DNA of 64,000 nt from JARBUG01 sp035628915. GTDB taxonomy: Bacteria > Bacillota > Sulfobacillia > Symbiobacteriales > Symbiobacteriaceae. Below, one piece after another: positions 48,417 through 56,842 of this stretch (position 1 is its first letter; every line of letters begins with the position of its first letter). The notes beneath the pieces were generated by a model that was not told the origin of the DNA, did no database searches, and was given only the letters and a program-made list of their open reading frames with translations. A program made the position numbers and the translations under genes. The DNA is taken from the NCBI GenBank assembly GCA_035628915.1, contig DASPIW010000005.1:62001-126000 (forward strand), read 5' to 3'.

Positions 48417-48544
48417 GTGCATCCCTCCGTTTGATAGGATGCCCATGCAGGGAGAGCACTCCCCTCTGCCGAATCCCCCGGTTGGACAACTTCCGGCAAA
48501 TCCTGCGCTGTCGCATGGAGCCTGTTTGCAAGGGGGTAATCTGC

Positions 48545-48898
48545 ATGGTGCGCCGGGCCGTAGTCGACTGGTTGACGGTAACCGTGATTGGGCTGGTCAT
48601 CGGTCTTGTGATGGCCGGGGCCGTCGCCGGCTGGGTCTGGTGGCACGAAGGCGTTATCACGCTGTCCGCAGTCGGATCTCAGCTGCTTTACCTCTCTGCC
48701 GTCGTGCTGCTCATCGCCTGTACGGTGGCCAGGCCCATTCTCAGTACTCTGAAGGATTCCCTCTTCCTGACGAATATCCAGCTCCCCAGGGGAGAGTCTG
48801 CCAGCCGTCCATACCGGAAGTCGTTCGGCATCCTCCTGCTGGCCGGAGGCCTGTGGGGCCTCATGATTGTTCTGCTGCTCGATGCACTGTTCCTATAG
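48545..48898 (+). CDS. Membrane protein, 117 aa
   Basis: The ATG at 48545 follows AAGGGGG. Three hydrophobic segments are seen (WLTVTVIGLVIGLVMAGAVA; LLYLSAVVLLIACTVA; GILLLAGGLWGLMIVLLL). No catalytic motif or known family. It starts an independent unit and is followed 32 bases later by the YchJ-like gene. Confidence 0.55.
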   Translation: MVRRAVVDWLTVTVIGLVIGLVMAGAVAGWVWWHEGVITLSAVGSQLLYLSAVVLLIACTVARPILSTLKDSLFLTNIQLPRGESASRPYRKSFGILLLAGGLWGLMIVLLLDALFL

Positions 48899-48930
48899 TC
48901 GCAGACGAAACCAAGAGGTGAAGTTCACTT

Positions 48931-49368
48931 TTGCGAAAGGTTGAGCGAAACGAAACCTGCCCGTGCGGCAGCGGGGCCAAGTTCAAGAAGTGCTGCGCTC
49001 CCGCACTGGACGGCGTTCTCTGGCCCGAAACGCCCGAAGCGCTGATGCGGTCCCGTTATTCGGCGTTCGTGACGGGCAGTTCGGCACACCTGTACCGGAC
49101 GACCCATCCCGACAGCGACCAGGTGAAAGGCATGACTCCTGAGCAGTTTGCCCGGGAGAACCTGCAGTTCTGCCGGGTGATCGACTTCACGCGGCTGGTC
49201 GTTCATGAAGCCAGGCCGGAAGATGAGCAAGGTGTGGCCCGGGTCCTGTTTACGGCCTCCTTCCGGGCTGCCGGTGAAGACCGAGTGGTCACGGAGCTCT
49301 CCGACTTCGTCCGGCTGGACGGGCGGTGGGTCTACCTACATGGAAAGGAGTCAGCCCGCGAGGGCTGA
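48931..49368 (+). CDS. YchJ-family protein with SEC-C zinc motif
   Basis: A 145-aa protein. The N-terminal SEC-C motif NETCPCGSGAKFKKCC binds zinc, then EALMRSRYSAFVTGSSAHLY begins the YchJ NTF2-like domain (about 35-140). YchJ proteins are widespread and uncharacterised; the SEC-C motif often mediates contact with ribosomes or SecB-like partners. TTG start at 48931 behind GAGGTGA. The 3' end overlaps the convergent gene by 18 bases in a shared hairpin. Confidence 0.85.
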   Translation: MRKVERNETCPCGSGAKFKKCCAPALDGVLWPETPEALMRSRYSAFVTGSSAHLYRTTHPDSDQVKGMTPEQFARENLQFCRVIDFTRLVVHEARPEDEQGVARVLFTASFRAAGEDRVVTELSDFVRLDGRWVYLHGKESAREG

Positions 49369-49372
49369 CTCC
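49347..49372. terminator. Shared hairpin holding both convergent stop codons
   Basis: GGAGTCAGCCC-GCGA-GGGCTGACTCC, a perfect 11-bp stem. The YchJ TGA (49366-49368) and the complement of the minus-strand TGA (49351-49353) lie symmetrically in its two arms. Confidence 0.7.
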
Positions 49373-50328
49373 CAATCTTTATGGGCCACAAAGCGAGGAA
49401 CAACCTGCCGATGCCAGAGAGCGGCCGTGGCCTCCCAGTCGACCATACGACGGTATGGCCTGGCGAACCAACCGGACAGAAAGTTGACCGAAGCCAGATG
49501 GCCATAGCACAGTTCGGCGGCCAGAGCCTTTCGTTCAGTAGGGGGCAGCGGATTCTCGGACTGATAGGCATTCAGAAAAAGCCGGGCAGCAGGCAGGTCA
49601 AACCCTGAGAGGTGAATGGCGCAGTCCAGGTCGCCGCACCAGAATCCGGGCTTGCCTGCGCCGTCGGTCCAGTCCACCAGGGCGGCGACCGACCCGTTGG
49701 GCCGGAAGAGCAGCTGCTCCACCCAGTACGAGGCATAGACGGGGCCGCCCAAACTGGGACGGGGTAGGTCCCCAGAGTACCCGGCAGGAAGTCGAGCCAG
49801 GAGGGCGATCTGCCCCTCCAGCACTTCCCGGGCGACGGCTGCGAAGGGCTCGGGACGGTATACGTACCGCTCCAGGAGAGATCTGCAGCGGGCCAGCGCC
49901 TCGGGCGGTGTGGGAAAGGGTTGGGGCGGCGCCATGGCGGCCTGACCCATCAATCGGTGAAATCTGCCCAGCAAGGCGCCCATTGGTGCCACTGCCTGCG
50001 GCGGCAGTTCTCCGGGATGATACGACCGCCCTTCCACCCATTCGGTCACCTGGTAACGTTCGCCGTCGCTTTCGGCAATCAGGTCGCCTGACAGCGTTGG
50101 GATGACAAGGGGAGCGGGAAACCCCCGCTCCCTTAACTGTCGCGAGATCTCCAGGCCGCCGAGCATCACTTCGGTCCGCCGGTCCTTACGCATGAACCGC
50201 TTGGCGAACAGCCTTCCGCGATTGGTCTCGATCCGGAAGGACTCTTCCCACATGCCGTAGTCGATGTGGGCGGCGCTGTGAAGCGTCAAGCCGTATTCGC
50301 GTGCGAGGAGGACTGCGAGTCGTTCCAC
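49351..50328 (-). CDS. CotS/aminoglycoside-phosphotransferase-fold protein, probable pseudokinase
   Basis: A 325-aa protein with the kinase-like fold of CotS/APH proteins: LFAKRFMRK (ATP-site Lys), YQVTEWVEGRSY (hinge) and AALVDWTDG (metal-binding Asp). The catalytic loop, normally HGDxxxxN, reads VYASYWVEQLLF, so the base Asp and the Asn are lost. Phosphotransfer is therefore doubtful. The GTG at 50328 gives a 43-base overlap with the upstream pseudo-beta-lactamase gene, so the two are coupled. A spore-coat or binding role is inferred. Confidence 0.7.
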   Translation of the reverse strand: MERLAVLLAREYGLTLHSAAHIDYGMWEESFRIETNRGRLFAKRFMRKDRRTEVMLGGLEISRQLRERGFPAPLVIPTLSGDLIAESDGERYQVTEWVEGRSYHPGELPPQAVAPMGALLGRFHRLMGQAAMAPPQPFPTPPEALARCRSLLERYVYRPEPFAAVAREVLEGQIALLARLPAGYSGDLPRPSLGGPVYASYWVEQLLFRPNGSVAALVDWTDGAGKPGFWCGDLDCAIHLSGFDLPAARLFLNAYQSENPLPPTERKALAAELCYGHLASVNFLSGWFARPYRRMVDWEATAALWHRQVVPRFVAHKDWESALAG

Positions 50329-51761
50329 GAGGCGCCCTGCTTTCGTAGTGTTATATAGGCGATGATGATGCGGCCGCCGGCGCCGATGAAGCTGGCCAGA
50401 ACCGCTGCTGCCAGGAGCCGCCCGGTGTCTGGCGCAAAGAGCTGCAGTTGCGCCCAGGACCCGTGCACGGCCCAGGGGACGCCAAAACTGAGGCCGACGG
50501 CGACTAACAGGTGCAGGCCGACGACACCCAGAGCCAGCCAGCGGGCCATCCTGCCGGATGACTGAAGACGGGTACGCCACCGGCGCAGGCTCTCCAGCGA
50601 CCAGACCAGCACCGCTGCAGCCGCGAGCACTGCTACGGCGTACGGTACTAGTAGGTTCTGTCTCAGCCAGCCAGGCGAAGGCGCCGGTTGGCCGGCGAGG
50701 ATGGCCGTGATTCCCACCGCCAATCGCTCCATTGACAGACGGATTAGTGGGTGCTGAATGTTGGCCAGCAGGACAAACCCCGCCTGTCGGTCAGGAAGCA
50801 GGACCAATTCGGCGTGGAAGGAAGGCATTGGGCCGGTCTGACGAAACGCAGTTGTGCCCCCGATTTCGACGACCGACAGGCCCATCGCAGTCCGCAGATA
50901 CGCAACACTTTGCTCAGAGAGGGCCGAGGCGGTGCCGTACCGTCCCCCGTTTACCTGGGCGGCTAGGAAGCGGGTCAGATCTTCCGCCGTGGAGATAATG
51001 GACGTACTGGGGACAGAATTGCTGGGGTAGGTCAGCGGGGACGGAATCGGAATCCCATACCACAACTGATATCCTTCCGCCATGAACTCCTTGACGGCTG
51101 CCGCTTCGGTGGTGAAGCTCCGGTTCATCTGCAGCGGGGCAAAGATATTACTGCGGAGGTAGGTCCCGAAGGGCTGCCCGGAAACCGCCTGGACGACTAA
51201 GCCCAGGATCATGTAATTCAGGTGGCTGTCGCGCACCTGCTCGCCCGGCGGGCCGGCCGGCAATACCTGCCGTAGGTCGTAAATGGTGCCTTCGAGGGTT
51301 TGAAGGCCGTCGTCCAGAAGCGGGGTCATCCCGGCTTCCGTGGTCAGGCCGCTCGTCTGGTTCAGCAGGTGCCGGATGGTGATCAGCCCGGCGGCGTTTT
51401 CATCGGCAAGGCGAAACCACGGCAGATAGCGTGTCACCTTCTCATCGAGATCGATCTTGCCGGCCTGGACCAACTGCATGACGGCTGTCGCCGTGAGCCA
51501 TCGGGAGACGGAGCCCAGCAGCATGGGCGTCCGCGCAAGCATTGGCCGGCCCGGGCTGGCTTCACCGAAGCCTTTCAGGTAAGTGACTTGCCCATCCTGC
51601 ACGATGCCCAGGCTGATTCCGGGAATATGGGCGCCCCTCATCTCCGTCTTGATGAGGGTATCGATCTGTAGATAGGAGGGGGCGGCCTCGCCAGCAGCCT
51701 GTGGTGCGGCAGATGCCACAAGGGCTATCGACACAAGCATGGCCAGGAGACGGCGCCTCAT
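50286..51761 (-). CDS. Membrane-anchored beta-lactamase-fold protein lacking catalytic residues
   Basis: A 491-aa protein: signal peptide (MRRRLLAMLVSIALVASAAP), a class-C/CubicO-type serine-hydrolase domain (about 35-350) and three or four C-terminal helices. All three active-site motifs are altered: SxxK reads SVSR, YxN reads DSH (RDSHLNYMILG) and the HxG/KTG loop reads RQTG. Surrounding framework (LLGSVSRWLTATAVMQLVQ, ITIRHLLNQTSGL) is intact, so the fold is sure but activity is doubtful. AGGTGG precedes the ATG at 51761. It is coupled to the pseudokinase downstream. Confidence 0.75.
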   Translation of the reverse strand: MRRRLLAMLVSIALVASAAPQAAGEAAPSYLQIDTLIKTEMRGAHIPGISLGIVQDGQVTYLKGFGEASPGRPMLARTPMLLGSVSRWLTATAVMQLVQAGKIDLDEKVTRYLPWFRLADENAAGLITIRHLLNQTSGLTTEAGMTPLLDDGLQTLEGTIYDLRQVLPAGPPGEQVRDSHLNYMILGLVVQAVSGQPFGTYLRSNIFAPLQMNRSFTTEAAAVKEFMAEGYQLWYGIPIPSPLTYPSNSVPSTSIISTAEDLTRFLAAQVNGGRYGTASALSEQSVAYLRTAMGLSVVEIGGTTAFRQTGPMPSFHAELVLLPDRQAGFVLLANIQHPLIRLSMERLAVGITAILAGQPAPSPGWLRQNLLVPYAVAVLAAAAVLVWSLESLRRWRTRLQSSGRMARWLALGVVGLHLLVAVGLSFGVPWAVHGSWAQLQLFAPDTGRLLAAAVLASFIGAGGRIIIAYITLRKQGASWNDSQSSSHANTA

Positions 51762-51901
51762 GACACCACCTGCATTTCTGGGAAAGCCGGGGTTTTTGTC
51801 GGGCAATATTTCAACAGCATCGATATTTCTACTTGTACTGGGCATCCCCCTCTCGGCTGGACAGTCAAACCATAAACGCAGTTCAAATCCTTCTCGCCCA
51901 G

Positions 51902-53233
51902 CTAGCCATGTGCGTCCGTAAGGGGGGACTCCGGGAGCGGCCAGTGGTAGAGCCGCACTTCTTTTCGTTCTTCGACCTCCGCTTCGGTTACGGCGCCCTG
52001 CCAGGAAGGCGGGAAATGCCTGAGGTCGCCGTTTTCGTCCCGGCTCCCCCGGTACTCGATATACGACAGACCTAACTCGGCCCCAATCAGGGGGTCGTCG
52101 GTCTGCACCACCGGCGCCCGCCCGTTGTCCGCCTTCCCGATGACGTCGAGCCAGTGGCCCTGCACTTTCACCATTTCGCGGACGTCGTAGCGGCCATCCA
52201 CCTCTGAACGGCGGAAGACGCCTTCCCAGTAGTTTTCACATTTCTGGCTGAGCCCGAGGGCAGTGGCGGCCTCCCTGTCCCAGCAGCGGACATGGTACCG
52301 GCCAAAGCGGTCCACAATGCTCAGTTGCAGGTGGTAGCCCCGAATCACCACCCGTTCCCGAGGTCCAAGGCACATGATGAGGCGGAGAGGCCGCATGGAA
52401 CCCCCCGGCTCAGCCGCCTCCTGCAGCAGTTCGGACACGGGCTTGGGCAGATCGTCGCGGTCCGGCCAGAGCGGCTGGGGCCAGTAAATCTCCTCGGCCC
52501 GCACGCAGCGCAGGGAACTGCCGGGCTCGGTGAGGATCATAAAGCCCTCTTCCGTCGCCGTCAGGAACGTCCCGCGAATCGTTTCGTCGTCCCGACGGAA
52601 CTCGACAAGTTTTCCCGGGGGCACCAGGTCGATCCAGCGGCGCGTGCGTGACACCTCTTCGTCATAGCTGTATCTAACCAGGTCAAGGTAGGCCTGCACT
52701 TTGCGGCTGGGGCACTCCGCCAGGGCGGCCTTCAGGTCGCTGATCAGTTCCAGCTTGCCGGGCGGGGTGCGGTCGTCCACCTCCAGGTAGGCTGCGAAAG
52801 CGGGCTCTGCCACCCGCTGGTCGAACAGGAGGGCGCCCATCGGGTCGGCGACCAGCTCCACCGGCTCTTCGTGCGGGCACTCAATCTGACTGCAAACGAG
52901 GAACCAGGCATCCGCCCCGGCTTCGGTCTCTCCAAGTTCGTCCCATGTGACGACTTCATAGTTGTCCCCTTCGGTGTATGCCAGAAGCGTATCGCATCCA
53001 CAGACGGGGCATGGGGGGTTTTCGAACTCGGACTCGTCAAGGCTGCGCCCGGCGGTGATCAGGGCGTCAAGCAGCCGTCCGTCTTCCTCGTTTTCCCGGA
53101 TGACATAGAGCTTCCGCACGCGATTATCCACCTCCACCTGGAAATGATTCCTCTCACAGGATAAAACGGATTTGAAGCGTGAGAGTTCGGTTTCCAACAG
53201 CCCATAAGTGGAGGGCGCAAAGGGATAGTCCAT
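51902..53233 (-). CDS. Uncharacterised 443-aa protein with zinc-ribbon-like cysteines
   Basis: A soluble acidic protein. Residues about 75-120 contain CPVCGCDTLL and VCSQIECPH, a four-cysteine zinc-ribbon-like site. The C-terminal part has RERVVIRGYHLQLSIVDRFG and WQGAVTEAEVEERKEVRLY. No catalytic motif, signal peptide or membrane segment. It ends 141 bases before the start of the beta-lactamase-fold gene on the same strand and is divergent from the small gene at 53524. I do not recognise the family. Confidence 0.5.
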   Translation of the reverse strand: MDYPFAPSTYGLLETELSRFKSVLSCERNHFQVEVDNRVRKLYVIRENEEDGRLLDALITAGRSLDESEFENPPCPVCGCDTLLAYTEGDNYEVVTWDELGETEAGADAWFLVCSQIECPHEEPVELVADPMGALLFDQRVAEPAFAAYLEVDDRTPPGKLELISDLKAALAECPSRKVQAYLDLVRYSYDEEVSRTRRWIDLVPPGKLVEFRRDDETIRGTFLTATEEGFMILTEPGSSLRCVRAEEIYWPQPLWPDRDDLPKPVSELLQEAAEPGGSMRPLRLIMCLGPRERVVIRGYHLQLSIVDRFGRYHVRCWDREAATALGLSQKCENYWEGVFRRSEVDGRYDVREMVKVQGHWLDVIGKADNGRAPVVQTDDPLIGAELGLSYIEYRGSRDENGDLRHFPPSWQGAVTEAEVEERKEVRLYHWPLPESPLTDAHG

Positions 53234-53523
53234 CTATAAGTAAGTTAGCGCATTGGTAGATTGGCGATTATATCTCCATAAATCCTTTCAGGCATATGCG
53301 CAGTAGGGTCCTCGCGGTTAGCACTTTGTGTTTCTTGCAGCGGAGCCGACGACGTATTACAGTTAGGTTAGAATTTCTGATAGTAAGACAAGTCGGCCGA
53401 GAGCCGCGCTGCAGCCAGCCCTCAGCACTGCCTTACTTTGTGCTTGGTTTCACGAGGTTCTTTGTGCCCGCATTCACAAAACTCGGGTCACGGAGCCTTA
53501 TCCCATTTGAGGAGATGACGGGA
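53234..53523. other. AT-richer intergenic region, divergent leader
   Basis: About 290 bases between divergent genes, visibly richer in A/T than its surroundings. Promoter-like elements occur (for example TTGGCG followed by TATATC near 53262-53277) but none is convincing. No RNA gene or ORF that I can support. Confidence 0.35.
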
Positions 53524-53835
53524 ATGGTTACGGAATCTGCCACGGGCGCGTTCCTGTTCTCCGTGCAGAGGGCATTGCCGGATGAGCTGCCTGCGGCGCT
53601 TAACGGCCTCGCCGTCGACACGGACGAGAAGACCCTGTATATCCGGTGCTTCTTCCGGGGCCCTGTCACCGAGAGCGGCCGGGAGTTCATGAGCTACCTC
53701 CGGGAGGCCGTATGGGCCGATTTCTTCCCGACCATTCACGTGGAAGTGGAAGAGCTTGACGCGAATCTGGTCGGTGTCCTGCCTGTGGGCACATGGCTCG
53801 TCCGGCGCGAAGCGCCGGAACTGGTCCTCCACTAA
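53524..53835 (+). CDS. Hypothetical 103-aa protein
   Basis: The ATG at 53524 lies 9 bases after GAGGAG. The sequence alternates strands and helices (LYIRCFFRGPVTESGREFMS, LREAVWADFFPTIHVEVEEL, GVLPVGTWLVRREAPEL), fitting a small alpha/beta domain with no cysteine-rich site or membrane helix. The length and style are like small immunity-type proteins, but no toxin gene is adjacent. It ends at a strong bidirectional terminator. Confidence 0.5.
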   Translation: MVTESATGAFLFSVQRALPDELPAALNGLAVDTDEKTLYIRCFFRGPVTESGREFMSYLREAVWADFFPTIHVEVEELDANLVGVLPVGTWLVRREAPELVLH

Positions 53836-53850
53836 CCTATACGAACGCCA

Positions 53851-53883
53851 AGGCCGCCTGCACGCGTCACGTGCAGGCGGCCT
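53851..53883. terminator. Bidirectional terminator
   Basis: Perfect 13-bp stem AGGCCGCCTGCAC / GTGCAGGCGGCCT with a 7-base loop, then CTTTC; between convergent genes ending at 53835 and 53895. Confidence 0.85.
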
Positions 53884-53894
53884 CTTTCTGCCAA

Positions 53895-56051
53895 TTACCA
53901 GCGGCGTCCGGCCTTGAGGAGGTCGTCGATGACCGGGGCAGTGACGGGTTTCGCAAAGAAGTAGCCCTGACCCCGTTCGCATTCCATGGCACGGAGCTGC
54001 GCGATCTGCTCGGCCGTCTCGACGCCTTCGCCTGTGACCGTCAGGTTCAGCGCCTTGGCCAGGGTGATCACCGTGCGGACCAGCGCCGTGTCTTCCGGGC
54101 TCTCCCCCAGTCCTCCCACAAACGAGCGGTCGATTTTGAGTACGTCGATGGGGAAACGTTTGAGGTAGCTTAGCGATGAGTACCCAGTCCCGAAGTCGTC
54201 CAGGGCGAGCTGGATGCCCAGCGCCTTGAGCTGGCGCAAGGTTTCCTGGGTGGTGGCGCTCTCCTGCATCAGGATTGATTCGGTAATCTCCAACTGCAGC
54301 CGGGCGGGCTGCATGTCCGTCTCCTGGAGAATTAGTGCGACCTGTTCCGCCAGGAACGGCTCCCGGAACTGACGGGCCGAGAGGTTGACGCTGACGTACA
54401 GGTGCGGGTATTGCTCCTGCCAGCGCCGGCCCTGACGGCAGGCCTCTTCCAGGACCCACTGGCCGATGGGGAGAATGAGGCCGGTCTCCTCAGCCAGGGG
54501 GATGAACTGAGCGGGACCGATAATGCCCCGGTCCGGTGCTTCCCAGCGAATCAGGGCTTCCACCCCGGAGATGGACCCGTCTTCCAGCTCGATGATGGGC
54601 TGGTAGTAGACCCGGAACTCATGGCGCTCAATCGCCCCGCGCAGGTCGGTCTCCAACTGCATGCGCTGCAGGACGTGGTTGTACATGACGGGCGTAAACG
54701 CTTCGTAGCGGGCCTTGCCATTCTGCTTGGCCTTGTACATGGCAATGTCCGCGTAGCGCAGCAATTCCCGGGAATCCCGTCCCTGATTGCCCATGACCAC
54801 GCCAACGCTCGGGCTGACCACCATTTTGTGACCGTCGATGTCGTAGGGGGCGGTCAGTTCCCGCAGGATGCGCGTGGCCGCCGCAATGGCATCGTCCGTA
54901 TCCTGCGTGCCTTCGAGGATAATCGTGAACTCGTCGCCGCCCAGCCGGGCCACCGTGTCGCGGGGTCTAACGCACTTTTTGAGCCGGCGGGCGGCTTCGA
55001 CCAGCAGCAGGTCGCCCGTCCGGTGCCCGAGGCTGTCATTGACGATCTTGAAATCATCAAGATCAAGATAGAGGATGGCAAACGACGGCTGATTGGTGAC
55101 GTTGGCGGTCACCAATTGCTCCAGCCGGTCCATGAACAGCGTGCGGTTGGCGAGGCCGGTCAGCGGGTCGTGGAAGGCCATGTGCGCTAACCGTGCTTCA
55201 GCCAGCTTCCGTTCGGTAATGTCCCGGACGACGCCGTAGACGCCGACCACCGTGTTCTCAAGAATCAGGGGCACCATGGTGGTATGGATGTAGACGGTCT
55301 GGCCGTATTTGTGCCGCATGGAAGTCTCAAAGTTCTGCGCTTCGCCGTCCATGACCTTGTGGAAATAGCTGCGGGCGCTTTCCACCTCGCCCGGCAGAAC
55401 CAGGCGCGAGAGCGGCTGTCCGACCAGCTCCGCCGTCTCGAAGCCGGAGATTCTGCTGCATGCGGGATTCATGGTAATGACGTTCCCCTCGTAGTCGAGG
55501 GTGAAAACGCCGTCGGGGCTGTACTCGAAGAGGGCGCGATAGAGCTGTTCGCTCTCGCGCAAGAGCCGCTCGTATTGCTTGTGAACGGTGATGTTGCGGC
55601 CGACCGCATAGATTCCGGCGCCCTCGGCCAGGGGCGTAAACGTCCATTCCAGCCAAACCTGGCTGCCGTCCTTGTGCCGGAAGCGGGCTTCGACCCGGGA
55701 GGCCGTTTCGCCTTCCAGGGCGCGCTTCATCTCCTCAGCCAGCCGGCCGTAGTCCTCCGGATAGCTCAGGTTGCGGAAAAGACCGCCCGCCAGTTCCGCG
55801 TGGTCGTAGCCGAGGTTCATACAGCAGCTCTCGCTGATACCCGTGACCGTTCCGTCAGGGGTGCAGGTAACGGAAATGTCCTGGTCCGACTGGGTCATTG
55901 TGTCCATGAGGACGCTGACCTGCCGGGCCGCCGTCAGGAGCCCTTCCATCTCCGTTCTGGCGGGAAAGTCACGCCGGGCTGCTTCCAGAGCGGCCGCCGC
56001 CTGTGCAATGGACTGGCGGAGCCGGTGTGTCGCCTGCAGCGTCTGTTGCAT
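53895..56051 (-). CDS. PAS-PAS-GGDEF-EAL cyclic-di-GMP signalling protein
   Basis: A 718-aa cytoplasmic protein: an N-terminal helix, PAS domains at about 60-165 and 175-290, GGDEF at about 295-455 and EAL at 465-715. The diguanylate cyclase site is intact (RLGGDEF), with an RPRD inhibitory I-site five residues before it. The phosphodiesterase site looks complete too (GVEALIRWEAP, DDFGTGYSSLSYL, GEGVET, ECERGQGYFF). It could make or degrade c-di-GMP depending on the PAS input. No membrane segment is seen, so the signal is internal. Single-gene unit. Confidence 0.93.
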   Translation of the reverse strand: MQQTLQATHRLRQSIAQAAAALEAARRDFPARTEMEGLLTAARQVSVLMDTMTQSDQDISVTCTPDGTVTGISESCCMNLGYDHAELAGGLFRNLSYPEDYGRLAEEMKRALEGETASRVEARFRHKDGSQVWLEWTFTPLAEGAGIYAVGRNITVHKQYERLLRESEQLYRALFEYSPDGVFTLDYEGNVITMNPACSRISGFETAELVGQPLSRLVLPGEVESARSYFHKVMDGEAQNFETSMRHKYGQTVYIHTTMVPLILENTVVGVYGVVRDITERKLAEARLAHMAFHDPLTGLANRTLFMDRLEQLVTANVTNQPSFAILYLDLDDFKIVNDSLGHRTGDLLLVEAARRLKKCVRPRDTVARLGGDEFTIILEGTQDTDDAIAAATRILRELTAPYDIDGHKMVVSPSVGVVMGNQGRDSRELLRYADIAMYKAKQNGKARYEAFTPVMYNHVLQRMQLETDLRGAIERHEFRVYYQPIIELEDGSISGVEALIRWEAPDRGIIGPAQFIPLAEETGLILPIGQWVLEEACRQGRRWQEQYPHLYVSVNLSARQFREPFLAEQVALILQETDMQPARLQLEITESILMQESATTQETLRQLKALGIQLALDDFGTGYSSLSYLKRFPIDVLKIDRSFVGGLGESPEDTALVRTVITLAKALNLTVTGEGVETAEQIAQLRAMECERGQGYFFAKPVTAPVIDDLLKAGRRW

Positions 56052-56214
56052 GGGGAACCCCCGTACCTTCCGGTAATATGGTCAGAAAGCCAAAGTCAAC
56101 CACATACTACGTTACAGGAAAGAACGGGAAAGTCAACAAGGTACGCTCTGGGAAAGGAGATGCAGAACTGCGCGCAGACTAGGCGAGTGATCGGGTGAAC
56201 GCGGGGGTGAATCC

Positions 56215-56754
56215 GTGGCGGAATGGCTCCTGAGGCATACGCTTCCGTTCCTCTTGATTGTCCTGCTCGTGCGGTGGCTGGTCTGGCCCCGCTTCGGCAA
56301 GAACGGCGTTGTGGAGTTGCTGCTGATCAACGCCGTTGGCGATCTCGCCGCCCATGCGGCCTTTGAAGAGCAGCATCCGCTCCTGTCGGGGCTGGGCGGT
56401 ATTCTCCTCTGGCTGTTGATGGTTGCCGGTATGGGTGCCGTCATCAGCCGGAGCCGTGCCGCCCGCCGCTGGCTGGGTTACTTCGACCAGCCGGTGGAGA
56501 TCGTCCGAGATGGGCGCACAGATGATGAAGCCATGCGCAGCCAGCGGGTCAGCCGGGAAGAGTTGGAGTCCGAGCTGCGCCAGCAAAGCCTGCACGACCT
56601 TGCCGGCGTGCGCTCTGTTACGGTGGAGCCGGACGGTGCGATGGCCGTCAGCCCGGGGGGACAGGATACGGGGCAGGAACTGCGCCGGCTCGCGGACGAA
56701 TTGGCCGCTCTGCGGCTGGAAATTCAGGAACTCCGGAAAGAAAGGAAGGAATAG
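56215..56754 (+). CDS. DUF421 (YetF-like) membrane protein
   Basis: A 179-aa protein with two or three N-terminal helices (LPFLLIVLLVRWLVWPRFG; GILLWLLMVAGMGAVI). The DUF421 cytoplasmic domain follows: EIVRDGRTDDEAMRSQRVSR then LESELRQQSLHDLAGVRSVT. The C-terminus is a short coiled-coil-like stretch (LRRLADELAALRLEIQELRK). YetF-type proteins are linked to spore or envelope physiology in Bacillus but are poorly defined. GTG start near 56215. Confidence 0.8.
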   Translation: MAEWLLRHTLPFLLIVLLVRWLVWPRFGKNGVVELLLINAVGDLAAHAAFEEQHPLLSGLGGILLWLLMVAGMGAVISRSRAARRWLGYFDQPVEIVRDGRTDDEAMRSQRVSREELESELRQQSLHDLAGVRSVTVEPDGAMAVSPGGQDTGQELRRLADELAALRLEIQELRKERKE

Positions 56755-56842
56755 ACAGGACCTCACGCCCATAGCACTAGCCAGCAGGAAAATCGACTAG
56801 CCACACCGTATCCACCAACGAACCGATGCGAAGGGAGTGAGG

